A DNA stretch of 40,508 bases from an uncultured Clostridia bacterium (GCA_947631405.1 CANRLC010000019.1:1-40508), one strand, 5' to 3'. Positions 24,102-32,483 are shown, counted from the stretch's first letter. Translations and numbers: made by a program. Notes: generated by a model from the letters alone, not told the origin.

Positions 24102-24126
24102 CAGAAAGGGCGCTTTGTGCCAAAAT
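24098..24126 (+). promoter_or_regulatory. Possible promoter of the WG-repeat gene
   Basis: TTGACA (24098-24103, overlapping the flavoprotein stop), a 17-base spacer and CAAAAT (24121-24126). The -35 is perfect, the -10 moderate. It is about 60 bases before the start codon. Confidence 0.45.
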
Positions 24127-24187
24127 GTATGCCGATGATCTGAGCGCAACCGACGCATTCCTGCAACGACAAAAGGGAGGAATTCAC

Positions 24188-25846
24188 ATGAAAATCGCAA
24201 GGCCGCTCGCGGCGCTGCTATGTACCCTGCTGCTGGCCGCGCCCGCGCTGGCCGAGGGCAGCCTCACGCTGCTTGACGACAGCCTGCCGGAGTGCGACTT
24301 TATCTCCGGCACGAGCCTGCTGCGCCTCGACGGCGACGAGGGCTACGCCGTCGGCTCGATCGACGGCACGGCGCTCACCGACGCCGTCTACACCAACCTT
24401 TCCGGCTACGAGGGCTACATCGTCGCCGCGCAGGTGAACGCCGATCCCATCAACGCCTTCGGCCTTCTGGACGCGCAGGGCAAGACGCTCATCCCGTTCA
24501 GCTACGGCGACGTCGATGTGCTGAGCAGCGAGTGGGCGCTGGGCGTCGTGCTGACCGAATCCACCGCCGACAACTACGACTATCAGGCGTTCATCGGCGA
24601 CGGCTACTACCTCATCTCCACCGTGGACGTCTATCACCTGCCGGACGGCGGCAAGCTGGGGACGTTCGAGCGCGCGAATTTCATGGACGCCGACCCGATC
24701 AACCACTGCCTGAACATCGAGGATCGCGCCACCGGCACGGTCACGACCTACGACGCCGGCTTGAACGCGCTGGGTACCGTGGAGAACACATGGGACGACG
24801 ACTTTGCGCCCGCCGACTACGAGACCTATCGCGAGAACGGCCAGTACGGCATCCGCGACAAGGAGGGCAACGTCGTCATGGAGCCGGCGTTCTACTCCGT
24901 CTACGATTACAAGCGCGGCTACTTCGAGGTCTCCACGGGCGAAAAGAGCGGCCTCGTCAACGCGCAGGGGCACGTCGTCGTGCCCGCGGAGTACGACGAC
25001 GTCGAGACCTCCTACTACCTGCCGGCGCTGCCCGACTGGTCCACCAGCGGCTTTGAGGCGGCGGGCTACTTCGCCGTCGAGCTGGACGGCAAGCTGGGCT
25101 TTGTGGACGGCGGCGGCAACGTCACCTGCGCGCCGACCTACTCCACCGACATCATGGACTGCAACGGCGCCTCCGCCACGCTGACCGATCTGGAGGGCAA
25201 CCTGCGCATCGTCGCCGCCGACGGCGCGGAGACGATCGTCTCCGGCTACGACCGGGTGCGCCCGATGGAATACGGCAGCGGCATCTTCTACACCGTGACC
25301 GACGCCGATTACAAGAAGGGCGTGATCGACTGGCACGGCAACGAGGTGCTCCCGTGTACCTATGCGGACGTCGAGCTTTCCGCCGACGGCCAGTATCTGC
25401 TGGCGGACATCGACTACGACCACAGCGCGCTGTATCAGGTGACCTACCCGGCCCCGGGCGCCGCGCCGGACGTTGAGGCCGATACCACTGCCGACGCCGC
25501 CGCGCCGGAAGCCGCCGCCGAGGCCGATACCACTGCCGACGCCGCTGAGTCCGGCGATGCTGCCGACGCCGCCGCGCCGGAAGCCGCCGGGGCTGACGCC
25601 GGAAGCGACGCCGCCGCGAATCCCGCGGCGACGCTGCTGGACAACGCCGCCTCGCTGATCGCCGCCGACGCGACGAAGAACCGCGACGCCGCGGTCGCGC
25701 TGCTGCAAAGCGCCGAGAAGCTGCTGGGCGAGGATCACCCGGCGGCGGGCCTGCTGCAGAGCGCCGCGACGCTGCTGAACGCGGACGCCGCGATGAACGC
25801 CGGATCCGTGGGCACGCTCTTGGAGAGCGCAAAGGCGCTGCTGTAA
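24188..25846 (+). CDS. Exported WG-repeat protein with low-complexity linker and helical tail
   Basis: A 552-residue protein with a signal peptide (LLCTLLLAAPALA). The body has WG-type beta repeats: GLLDAQGKTLIPFSYGDV, YGIRDKEGNVVMEPAFYSVYDY, SGLVNAQGHVVVPAEYDDV, LGFVDGGGNVTCAPTY and KGVIDWHGNEVLPCTYADV, each following the pattern G-x-[IV]-[DN]-x-x-G-x-x-[IV]-x-P-x-[FY]. A linker of repeated Ala/Asp/Glu blocks (about 428-480) follows, encoded by near-identical DNA repeats. The end is a helical region with two similar units (AVALLQSAEKLLGEDHPAAGLLQSAATLLNAD). The ATG at 24188 follows AAAAGGGAGGAATTC. No catalytic motif; probably a surface or periphery binding protein. Function unknown. Confidence 0.8.
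   Translation: MKIARPLAALLCTLLLAAPALAEGSLTLLDDSLPECDFISGTSLLRLDGDEGYAVGSIDGTALTDAVYTNLSGYEGYIVAAQVNADPINAFGLLDAQGKTLIPFSYGDVDVLSSEWALGVVLTESTADNYDYQAFIGDGYYLISTVDVYHLPDGGKLGTFERANFMDADPINHCLNIEDRATGTVTTYDAGLNALGTVENTWDDDFAPADYETYRENGQYGIRDKEGNVVMEPAFYSVYDYKRGYFEVSTGEKSGLVNAQGHVVVPAEYDDVETSYYLPALPDWSTSGFEAAGYFAVELDGKLGFVDGGGNVTCAPTYSTDIMDCNGASATLTDLEGNLRIVAADGAETIVSGYDRVRPMEYGSGIFYTVTDADYKKGVIDWHGNEVLPCTYADVELSADGQYLLADIDYDHSALYQVTYPAPGAAPDVEADTTADAAAPEAAAEADTTADAAESGDAADAAAPEAAGADAGSDAAANPAATLLDNAASLIAADATKNRDAAVALLQSAEKLLGEDHPAAGLLQSAATLLNADAAMNAGSVGTLLESAKALL
25475..25589 (+). repeat. In-gene direct repeats in the WG-repeat protein linker
   Basis: A 25-base segment beginning GAGGCCGATACCACTGCC occurs at 25475-25499 and 25520-25544 (45-base offset). 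A related Ala/Glu-coding segment at 25490-25517 recurs at 25562-25589. The copies are almost identical in DNA as well as protein, which suggests recent slippage expansion of the linker. Confidence 0.8.
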
Positions 25847-25853
25847 GCGAAAA

Positions 25854-25901
25854 AAGAGGGGGCTGTCAGGCCGGGGGAAATGGCCGGACAGCCCCTTCTT
25901 T
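25854..25901 (+). terminator. Intrinsic terminator after the WG-repeat gene
   Basis: GGGGCTGTC pairs with GACAGCCCC, with an inner GGCC/GGCC and flanking AAGAG/TTCTT pairing, then TTT. It stands between convergent genes and may also end the minus-strand DUF4230 gene. Confidence 0.85.
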
Positions 25902-25932
25902 GCAATACAGCACCGCGTGATGCGGCCGCCTT

Positions 25933-26568
25933 TTATGAGTCGCTTGCCTTTTCAAAATGTACCTCAAGATCCTTTTCGCTGATCGCTATCCAGTTTTCGA
26001 CGAGGTTTTCTAGGGCTTGGGTTGTGTTTGCCCAGACTTGTTCGCTCTCGATATTGTTTTCTTCCAGATAATGTGCCCGGCATTTCAGCTTTTCGTCCTC
26101 AAGCAATGTTTGCAGGCGTTCGTCCGAAAGCGGGTATAAGAAATCGTGGCGTTCGATGCCTAGAGGCGTGATGCTGTCGGCGAGAACTTCGACATCGGGG
26201 AGAGAGAGGGTGATGCTTTTTCCGCTTGCCTTGATTCCAACCTTTGCCAGATCAATTCCCAAGCTCGCCCGATATTCGTAGGAGACGGTTACGCGCTGCA
26301 CCGTTCCTAAAACCCGCGCCTCAAGGGAGGATTCAAAAGCACCCTCATCAACGATGCGCGAGGTTTCCAGCCGCTCGGATTCCTTCATGTAGCGGGAAAT
26401 CACCATGGATTCGGTGATTGCCGTTCCTTCTTTATCGGGGAGCACGGCGTCTATCCACTTGGAGAGATGGGGCATCAGGGCGATGGAAAGGGCGATGGCC
26501 AGCGCAAGGGCCACAATGGAAGCGATGGTTTTCAAAAGCTGACGGCAGAATGCTTTGAACGCTTTCAT
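25933..26568 (-). CDS. DUF4230 family membrane-anchored protein
   Basis: A 211-residue protein with one N-terminal membrane span (about 12-32, IASIVALALAIALSIALMP) and an outer domain that fits DUF4230: SMVISRYMKESERLETSR, VTVSYEYRASLGIDLAKVGIKAS and ITLSLPDVEVLADSI. The family has no known function. AAGGGTGATCGAAG precedes the ATG. It is 13 bases behind a possible tiny membrane protein and shares its promoter. The gene is visibly less GC-rich than most of the window (near balanced), which suggests a different origin. Confidence 0.82.
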   Translation of the reverse strand: MKAFKAFCRQLLKTIASIVALALAIALSIALMPHLSKWIDAVLPDKEGTAITESMVISRYMKESERLETSRIVDEGAFESSLEARVLGTVQRVTVSYEYRASLGIDLAKVGIKASGKSITLSLPDVEVLADSITPLGIERHDFLYPLSDERLQTLLEDEKLKCRAHYLEENNIESEQVWANTTQALENLVENWIAISEKDLEVHFEKASDS

Positions 26569-26581
26569 CTTCGATCACCCT

Positions 26582-26698
26582 TTATATGAGCAAAAGCGGA
26601 ATGACGATATGGCGCAGGAGCAGAACAATAATAGTAATCAAACCGATGAAGGCCAAAATGAAGGACAGCGTTTTCAGCGAGTTCAAGGCGATCTTCAT
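26582..26698 (-). CDS. Possible 38-residue single-span membrane protein
   Basis: From ATG 26698 the frame encodes MKIALNSLKTLSFILAFIG and a second hydrophobic run ending LLLI: one long membrane segment with a short basic N-terminus. It lies in the leader of the DUF4230 mRNA, downstream of a good promoter, and ends 13 bases before the DUF4230 start. The ribosome site is poor (GAAAGG directly abuts the ATG). It may be a small partner of the DUF4230 protein or a leader peptide; it could also be chance. Confidence 0.4.
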   Translation of the reverse strand: MKIALNSLKTLSFILAFIGLITIIVLLLRHIVIPLLLI

Positions 26699-26721
26699 CC
26701 TTTCATATACGGCTTGTTTGT

Positions 26722-26750
26722 AGTATACGACACAATTCGCCAAAAGGCAA
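26722..26750 (-). promoter_or_regulatory. Promoter of the DUF4230 operon
   Basis: On the minus strand, TTGCCT (plus 26745-26750), a 17-base spacer and TATACT (26722-26727), about 24 bases before the small ORF's ATG. Confidence 0.65.
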
Positions 26751-26778
26751 CAGGGAACGAATTTTGCGGCAAGGCTTG

Positions 26779-27095
26779 CGCGCTGCGGCGCGGGAGGGGA
26801 TACGCCCTCGCCTACGGCTCGGGGGAACGTCTGCCGCCACTGGCGGCAGGGTACGGCGCTCCGCTGAGGCAAGGAGGGCCTAGGGGGAGTTTCGATTCTC
26901 CCCCTAAGGCCCTCCTTGACCTCCCTCACCCCCTACAAACGACCAAAGGGCTTCGGCCCTTTGGAATCCCGGGCTGGAGCGGAACTGAATGATAGAAAGC
27001 CATTTTTCAAAGTTTGAGCAATCTTTTGCTCAGAAACAACTATGCACCCATTCGCAGATGCGCCTAACGGCCTGCGAATGGGTGCGCGTTCTATT
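26779..27095 (+). repeat. Structured multi-hairpin element, copy A (left arm of inverted pair)
   Basis: About 317 noncoding bases with, in order: GCGCTGCGGCGCGGG at the outer end; an 8-bp hairpin unique to this copy (26831-26849); a ~19-bp hairpin (AAGGAGGGCCTAGGGGGAG at 26871-26889 with 26898-26917); CCAAAGGGC-TTCG-GCCCTTTGG (26943-26964); and GCACCCATTCGCAG/CTGCGAATGGGTGC (27044-27057 with 27072-27085). The same hairpins recur reversed in copy B. No protein-like frame is present. Confidence 0.85.
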
Positions 27096-27161
27096 GGGAC
27101 TAGAGTTTAAGGAATTCTGCTTGTTTTAAGGACGAAGATTTCAAACTTACAGAATTGCTTG

Positions 27162-27467
27162 AATAGAACTCCACCAAGGCGCGCGTCCATTCGCAGGCCG
27201 AAGGCGCATCTGCGAATGGACGCATACCCGGAGGTTTTGTCAGAGATTGCCCAACTATCGAAATATATCGCTTTCCCATGAAGTTTCAATTCAACTCGGG
27301 ATTCCAAAGGGCCGAAGCCCTTTGGTCGTTTGTGGGAGGGGTACTGGAGTCCAGAGGAGTCTAGGGGAGGGGAACCGAAACCCCTCCCCTGACTCCTTTG
27401 GCCTCAGCGGAGCGCGTTTCCCCGAGCCGCAGGCGAGGGCGTAACCCCAACCCCGCGCCGCAGCGCG
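27162..27467 (-). repeat. Structured multi-hairpin element, copy B (right arm of inverted pair)
   Basis: A diverged reverse copy of 26779-27095. It has GCGTCCATTCGCAG/CTGCGAATGGACGC (27183-27196 with 27210-27223), the identical CCAAAGGGC...GCCCTTTGG hairpin (27303-27325), GGAGTCTAGGGGAGGGG paired with CCCCTCCCCTGACTCC (27356-27396) and the outer CCCGCGCCGCAGCGCG (27452-27467). Stem sequences differ from copy A by substitutions on both sides of the stems, so pairing is kept. The remaining bases 27468-27605 up to the end of yhaM show nothing I recognise. Confidence 0.85.
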
Positions 27468-27605
27468 ACGTAGCCCAAACCAAAAAACCTTCGGCCTCGA
27501 GCGCCAATGCAGGATAATCTGCTATCTAATTCGGAACTGGCCGCTGGCCCCGCCCGCCCCGCGCCGCAGCGCGTCGCCACAAACTTTCACTTCAAAGCTG
27601 TTTCC

Positions 27606-28553
27606 TCACTTCGTCAAATCCTCATCCGGAATCCTGTATAGCTGCCGGTTGTCCAGCCCCCAGACCTTTTCCGAAAAGCCGCCGGGAACGGCGCGCGAGA
27701 GCGCTTCGGTCATCTCGTAGAGGCGGGCGTCGAGCGTGTCGAGCATGTGCAGCACCTCTGCCTCCGGAAACTTGGGCGGCAGCGGGCTGCCGTATTCCGG
27801 GATGCCGTGGTGCGAGAGCACCATGTGCTGCAGCAGCAGCGCCTTCGCGGGGCTGGCCCCGGTCTTCTCGCACGCGGTTTGAATGTTGACCACGCCCCGC
27901 ACGATGTGCCCGAGCAGCTTGCCGTCCACGCTGTAGTCGGCGACGAGGCCGAGCGCGTCTGCGTCCATCTCGTCGATCTTCGCCAGATCGTGGACGATGA
28001 TCCCGGCGGTGAGCAGGCTCTCGTTGAGCTGCGGGTAGACCGTGCGCAGCGCGGCGGCGGCGCGCAGCATCGTCACCGTGTGGTGCAGCAGGCCGGAGCG
28101 CTCCGCGTGGTGCATCTGCTTGGCGGCGGGGAAGGTGAGCAGCCGATCGCCCGCGCGGTCGAGCAGACAGCACGCGATGCGCCGCAGGTCGGGGTCGGCA
28201 ATGCGATCCGCCGCGCGCACGACCTCGGCGAGCATCGCCTTGCCGTCCTCCGGCGCGCAGGGGATGAGGTCGGCCATGTTCACCTCGTCCCGTTTTTCGG
28301 CCGCGCGAATCTTCTCCACGCGCAGCTGCATGCGGCCGTTGAATTCGTTGCCCGTCGCGCGCACCTTGACGACGCTCCCGGCGAGCGGCGGCTGCACCGT
28401 GCCGTCCCACATCTTCGCGTTGATGGAGCCGGAGCGGTCGGCGAGGGTCATGTCGAGGTAATTCTTTCCGTTTGCGGACGCGCGCTGCTCGGCGGAGCGC
28501 ACGATGAGGAAGCCTTCAAAGCGGTCGTCCCGCCTGATCTCGGATAGCAGCAT
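27606..28553 (-). CDS. yhaM: YhaM-type 3'-5' exoribonuclease (OB fold + HD domain)
   Basis: A 315-residue protein, the length of Bacillus subtilis YhaM (314). Residues about 1-95 form an OB-fold nucleic-acid-binding domain (YLDMTLADRSGSINAKMWDG, GSVVKVRATGNEFNGRMQLRVEKI). The HD phosphohydrolase domain follows, with LLHHTVTMLRAA, the metal-binding GIIVHDLAKIDEM (H-D), and HMVLSHHGIPEYGSPLPPKFPEAEVLHMLDTLDAR. It trims RNA 3' ends in the cytoplasm. The ATG at 28553 follows GAAAGGAG; in-frame ATGs further upstream lie beyond the promoter. Confidence 0.93.
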   Translation of the reverse strand: MLLSEIRRDDRFEGFLIVRSAEQRASANGKNYLDMTLADRSGSINAKMWDGTVQPPLAGSVVKVRATGNEFNGRMQLRVEKIRAAEKRDEVNMADLIPCAPEDGKAMLAEVVRAADRIADPDLRRIACCLLDRAGDRLLTFPAAKQMHHAERSGLLHHTVTMLRAAAALRTVYPQLNESLLTAGIIVHDLAKIDEMDADALGLVADYSVDGKLLGHIVRGVVNIQTACEKTGASPAKALLLQHMVLSHHGIPEYGSPLPPKFPEAEVLHMLDTLDARLYEMTEALSRAVPGGFSEKVWGLDNRQLYRIPDEDLTK

Positions 28554-28602
28554 GGGTCTCCTTTCCCCCGGCGCGGCGCGCGCCCGGGATCGCCTTTTCT
28601 CT

Positions 28603-28631
28603 ATTATGAACGATGCGGCGGCGGTTTGCAA
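28603..28631 (-). promoter_or_regulatory. yhaM promoter
   Basis: On the minus strand, TTGCAA (plus 28626-28631), a 17-base spacer and CATAAT (28603-28608), 50 bases before the start codon. Confidence 0.6.
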
Positions 28632-28732
28632 GAAAAAAGTTGCGCTCGGGGCGGTTTGCCTTGCAGGCACAGGATTTTGTGCGAGGTGTGAAAGAAAAAA
28701 CAGGGAACGCGCCATCTTTTTTGCAAAACCTG

Positions 28733-28761
28733 TTGACAAAGGGTTGGGGATTTAGTAAAAT
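28733..28761 (+). promoter_or_regulatory. mgl operon promoter
   Basis: TTGACA (28733-28738), a 17-base spacer and TAAAAT (28756-28761). The ~100-base leader contains a hairpin CAACGGG-AGGCTA-CCCGTTG (28824-28843) followed by an A-rich run and the ribosome site GAGAGGTG. I found no convincing cre or repressor site. The rest of the 28554-28869 divergent region holds only the yhaM promoter. Confidence 0.85.
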
Positions 28762-28869
28762 TCTTATAAAGAACATGGGCGTTTGCCGTTTGTATTTGGA
28801 AAGCGCATGTCGACAACGCCACTCAACGGGAGGCTACCCGTTGAAATAAAAAAAGAGAGGTGTTCCCCT

Positions 28870-29832
28870 ATGAAAAAGCTCGTCGCGCTCGTGATGACCC
28901 TGGCGCTCTGCCTCACCGCGCTGTGCGGTGTGGCGTCCGCAGAGGCCACCGCCCCCCGCATCGGCATTTCGATCTATCAGTATGCCGATAACTTCATGAC
29001 CCTCTATCGTGAGGAGCTTGTCCGCTACCTGACCGAGGAGCTGGGCGTTCCCGCCGAGAACATCACCATCGTGGACGGCAAGAACGATCAGGCCGAGCAG
29101 ACCAACCAGATCAACAACTTCATCGCCGACAACGTCGATGTGATGATCCTCAATCTGGTGCAGACCTCGTCTTCCGCTTCCGTCATTCAGGCGGCTGACG
29201 CGGCGGGCATCCCGGTCGTGTTCATCAACCGCGAGCCGTCCGCCGAGGACATGGCGCTCTCCGACAACATCACCTACGTCGGCGCGCACGCCAGTCAGAG
29301 CGGCACCTTCCAGGGTGAGATCGTCGCCGAGACCGAAAACAAGGGCGACTTCAACGGCAACGGCACGGTCGATTATGTGATGATCATGGGCGACCCGGAG
29401 AACGTGGACGCGCAGCAGCGCACCGAGTACTCCATCAAGGCGCTCGAGGATGCCGGCCTGAAGGTCAACAAGCTGTTCGAGCAGCGCGGCGACTGGGATC
29501 AGACCAAGGGTCAGGAGCTGGCCGCGACCGCGCTCACGCAGTTCGGCACCGACATCGACGTCATCTTCTGCAACAATGACGCGATGGCGCTGGGCGCCGC
29601 GCAGGCGATCGCCGACGCGGGCCGCGTTGTGGGCGAGGACATCTATCTCCTCGGCGTGGACGCGCTGGACGAGGCCGTCGAGCTGGTCAACGAAGGCAAG
29701 ATGACCGGCACCGTGCTCAACGACCACATCGGTCAGAGCCACACCGCCGCCGACGTGGCGCTCAAGATCGCCGCGGGCGAGCAGATCGAGAAGTATTACT
29801 GGGTCGACTATGTGAAGGTCACCGCCGAGTAA
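28870..29832 (+). CDS. mglB: Galactose/methyl-galactoside-type ABC transporter substrate-binding protein
   Basis: A 320-residue periplasmic-binding-protein-like sugar receptor with a signal peptide (cleavage near ASA-EA, residue 24). It follows MglB closely: FINREPSAEDM, YVGAHASQSGTFQGEIV, the calcium-loop equivalent GDFNGNGTVDYVM, GDPENVDAQQRTEYSIK, FCNNDAMALGAAQAI, GVDALDEAVELV and GTVLNDHIGQS. It captures galactose or a related sugar outside the membrane and delivers it to the MglA/MglC complex. Odd: a Gram-positive binding protein should be a lipoprotein, but the best candidate cysteine (LTALC) lacks a proper lipobox, so it may be released or held otherwise. First gene of the operon; GAGAGGTG precedes the ATG. 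Confidence 0.92.
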   Translation: MKKLVALVMTLALCLTALCGVASAEATAPRIGISIYQYADNFMTLYREELVRYLTEELGVPAENITIVDGKNDQAEQTNQINNFIADNVDVMILNLVQTSSSASVIQAADAAGIPVVFINREPSAEDMALSDNITYVGAHASQSGTFQGEIVAETENKGDFNGNGTVDYVMIMGDPENVDAQQRTEYSIKALEDAGLKVNKLFEQRGDWDQTKGQELAATALTQFGTDIDVIFCNNDAMALGAAQAIADAGRVVGEDIYLLGVDALDEAVELVNEGKMTGTVLNDHIGQSHTAADVALKIAAGEQIEKYYWVDYVKVTAE

Positions 29833-29858
29833 GCTTCACCTTCTCGAAGGAAAACGCA

Positions 29859-29886
29859 GGGTGCGTGTGCGAAAGCGCACGCACCC
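29859..29886 (+). promoter_or_regulatory. Intercistronic stem-loop between mglB and mglA
   Basis: GGGTGC and GTGCG pair with CGCAC and GCACCC around an AAAG tetraloop. A short TTATCCTTAT follows, not a full T-run. Such hairpins often protect the 3' end of the binding-protein mRNA or partly terminate, so that the receptor is made in excess over the transporter. Confidence 0.65.
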
Positions 29887-29917
29887 TTATCCTTATGAAA
29901 AAGGGGGAACCCGTTGC

Positions 29918-31450
29918 ATGTCTGAATACCGGCTCGAAATGAAGGGCGTCGTCAAGCAGTTCCCCGGCGTCAAGGCGCTCGATCACGCCGAGCTGCGGCT
30001 GCGGCCCGGCACCGTCCACGCGCTGATGGGCGAAAACGGCGCGGGCAAATCGACCCTGATGAAGTGCATGTTCGGCATCTACAAGATGGACGAGGGCGAG
30101 ATCATCTACGAGGGCAAGAAGGTCGAGATTCACGACCCGATGCAGGCTCTCTCGATGGGCATCGCGATGGTGCATCAGGAGTTGCAGCCCGTGCCCGAGC
30201 GCTCCGTCGCCGAGAACATCTACATCGGCCGCTATCCCATGAAGAAGCTGCTGGGCTTCATCCCGGTCGTCGATCACGAGCAGATGTACAAGAACACCGA
30301 GGAGCTGCTCAAAAAGGTGCGCATGCACTTCGACCCCAAGCAGCGGCTGGGCGACCTGTCCGTATCGCAGATGCAGTCCGTGGAGATCGCCAAGGCCGTC
30401 TCCGCCGACTGCAAGGTGCTCATCCTCGACGAGCCGACCTCCTCGCTGACCTCCAACGAGGTCGAGGCGCTCTTCCGCATCATCGCCGATCTGAAGGCCG
30501 AGGGCGTTTCCATCGTCTACATCAGCCACAAGATGGACGAGATTCTGCGCATCAGCGACGAGGTCACCATCATGCGCGACGGGCGCTACATCGGCACATG
30601 GGACGCCAAGGAGCTGACGACCGACAAGATCATCACCCAGATGGTCGGCCGCGAGCTGACCAACCTGTTCCCGGAGCGCCACAACGAGCCAGGCGAGGTC
30701 GTCTTCGAGGTGGAGGACTTTACCTCGATCAACCCGCGCTCCTTCAGGAACTGCACCTTTAACGTGCGCAAGGGCGAGATTCTCGGCGTGGCGGGCCTCG
30801 TCGGCGCGCAGCGCACCGAGCTGATGGAGGGCCTCTTCGGCATCCGCCTGCACAGCCGGGGCACGATCAAGTACAAGGGCAAGGAGCTGAAGATCACGAG
30901 GCCGCGCGACGCCATCACGCAGGGCATCGCCCTGCTGACGGAGGATCGCCGCGCCACGGGCATCATGGGGGTGCTCTCCGTGGCGGACAACATCTCCATC
31001 GCCAGCCTCGATCAATACCTGAACATGGGCATCGTCATCAACGACAAGAAGATCGAGCAGCTCGTTCAGGACAACGTGCAGAAGATGAGCATCAAGTGCC
31101 CGTCCTCCAAGACGCAGATTCAGTCCCTCTCCGGCGGCAATATGCAGAAGGTGCTGATCGGCCGCTGGCTCGCGAACAATCCGGACGTGCTGATCCTCGA
31201 CGAGCCGACGCGCGGCATCGACGTCGGCGCGAAGTACGAGATCTACTGCATCATTGAGGAGCTGGCCCGCAGCGGCAAGAGCATCATCATGATCTCCTCG
31301 GAGATGAACGAGATCATCGGCATGAGCGACCGGGTCATGGTCATGTGCGACGGCCGCATCACCGGCTTCATCGACGGCAAGGATGCGAACCAGGAGAACA
31401 TCATGACCTTGGCCACCCAATTCGAGACGGCGCCTTCCGCCGCTGTGTGA
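29918..31450 (+). CDS. mglA: Sugar ABC transporter ATP-binding protein (tandem ATPase)
   Basis: A 510-residue double ATPase of the carbohydrate-uptake-2 group. The first half has Walker A GENGAGKST, a signature LSVSQMQSVEIAKA and Walker B VLILDEPTSSLT. The second half has a degenerate Walker A (GLVGAQRTEL), as is normal for MglA/RbsA, then LSGGNMQKVLIGRWL and VLILDEPTRGID. It drives import on the cytoplasmic side with MglC. The ATG at 29918 follows AAGGGGG; a start at 29861 would read through the intercistronic hairpin. Confidence 0.95.
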   Translation: MSEYRLEMKGVVKQFPGVKALDHAELRLRPGTVHALMGENGAGKSTLMKCMFGIYKMDEGEIIYEGKKVEIHDPMQALSMGIAMVHQELQPVPERSVAENIYIGRYPMKKLLGFIPVVDHEQMYKNTEELLKKVRMHFDPKQRLGDLSVSQMQSVEIAKAVSADCKVLILDEPTSSLTSNEVEALFRIIADLKAEGVSIVYISHKMDEILRISDEVTIMRDGRYIGTWDAKELTTDKIITQMVGRELTNLFPERHNEPGEVVFEVEDFTSINPRSFRNCTFNVRKGEILGVAGLVGAQRTELMEGLFGIRLHSRGTIKYKGKELKITRPRDAITQGIALLTEDRRATGIMGVLSVADNISIASLDQYLNMGIVINDKKIEQLVQDNVQKMSIKCPSSKTQIQSLSGGNMQKVLIGRWLANNPDVLILDEPTRGIDVGAKYEIYCIIEELARSGKSIIMISSEMNEIIGMSDRVMVMCDGRITGFIDGKDANQENIMTLATQFETAPSAAV

Positions 31451-31472
31451 CGCATCGTAAAGGAGAAGACCT

Positions 31473-32471
31473 ATGGGCAAGAAACTGAATGGGAAGGCCG
31501 TCGTCAAGTGGCTTTCCGAAAACGTCATCATCGTGATGATCGTACTCGCCTCCATCTTCGTGAGCACGCAGAACAAGAACTTCCTGTCGATCAACAATAT
31601 CCGCAACCTGCTCTCCAACACGGCGGTGCGCTTCATCATCGCCTGCGGTGTCTCCGGCTGCCTCATCACCAAGGGCACCGACCTCTCCGCCGGACGCGCC
31701 GCCGGATTGGCCGCGTGCCTGTCGGGCATCCTGCTCCAGCGCGCGGATTACTCTGGCCGCTTCTACCCGAACATGCCGGAGCTGCCGCTCATCGTCGTGC
31801 TTCTGTTGGTCATGCTGCTGATGGGCGCGATCGGCGCGGCGAACGGCGCGATCATCTCGTTCCTCAAGGTGCCGCCGTTCATCGCCACGCTCGGCACGCA
31901 GACGATCATCTACGGCGCCTGCCTCATCTACACCGGCGCCATCCCGATCGGCGGCCTGCGCAGCGACTACACGGGGCTGGCCACCGGCTACCTCGGCACG
32001 CGCATGCTCAGCAACGTGACGATCATCGCCATCGTGGTGGGCCTCATCATGTGGTTCCTCTACAACAAGACGCGCTACGGCAAGTACATGTACGCGATCG
32101 GCGGCAACGAGAACGCCGCGGAGGTCGCGGGCATCAACGTGAACAAGAGCAAGATCAAGATCTACATGCTCGCGGGCCTGCTCTACGGCTTGACTGGATT
32201 CGTGCTGTGCGCCAAGTCCGGCGGCTGCTCGGTCAACACCGCGCAGGGCTGGGAGCTGGAGGCCATCGCGGGCTGCACGATCGGCGGCGTCTCGGTCAAC
32301 GGCGGCGTCGGCCGTATCACCGGCATCATCGTCGGCGTGCTGGTCTTCGAGGTGCTCAAGATCGTCCTGCAGTTCCTCGGCGTCGATTCCTCCTACACCT
32401 ACATCGCTCAGGGCTTGGTCATCATCATCGCGGTCGCGCTCGACCTGCGCAAGTACCTCGCCAAGAAGTGA
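31473..32471 (+). CDS. mglC: Galactose/methyl-galactoside ABC transporter permease
   Basis: A 332-residue polytopic permease of the MglC/RbsC family with eight to ten membrane spans. Family marks are NIRNLLSNTAVRFIIACGV, ITKGTDLSAGRAAGLAACL, VPPFIATLGTQTIIYG, and the ATPase-contact segment YAIGGNENAAEVAGINVNK. It forms the channel, probably as a homodimer. GTAAAGGAGAAGACC precedes the ATG, 22 bases after mglA. TLGT and the GGNENAA loop are those of the galactose rather than the ribose branch, but sugar specificity is an inference. Confidence 0.95.
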   Translation: MGKKLNGKAVVKWLSENVIIVMIVLASIFVSTQNKNFLSINNIRNLLSNTAVRFIIACGVSGCLITKGTDLSAGRAAGLAACLSGILLQRADYSGRFYPNMPELPLIVVLLLVMLLMGAIGAANGAIISFLKVPPFIATLGTQTIIYGACLIYTGAIPIGGLRSDYTGLATGYLGTRMLSNVTIIAIVVGLIMWFLYNKTRYGKYMYAIGGNENAAEVAGINVNKSKIKIYMLAGLLYGLTGFVLCAKSGGCSVNTAQGWELEAIAGCTIGGVSVNGGVGRITGIIVGVLVFEVLKIVLQFLGVDSSYTYIAQGLVIIIAVALDLRKYLAKK

Positions 32472-32483
32472 TCGTCATCCTTC

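Noticed and set aside
26941-26966. Simple terminator at CCAAAGGGC-TTCG-GCCCTTTGG
   Set aside because: No T-run follows and the hairpin is conserved as part of the larger inverted element, so it is described there.
26555-26992. 145-codon plus-strand frame over the DUF4230 promoter
   Set aside because: It runs antisense to the promoter and into the noncoding hairpin element; composition is not protein-like.
28793-28812. Catabolite (cre) site in the mgl leader, around TTGGAAAGCGCATG
   Set aside because: It matches the cre consensus only in the AAAGCGC core; the outer positions fail.
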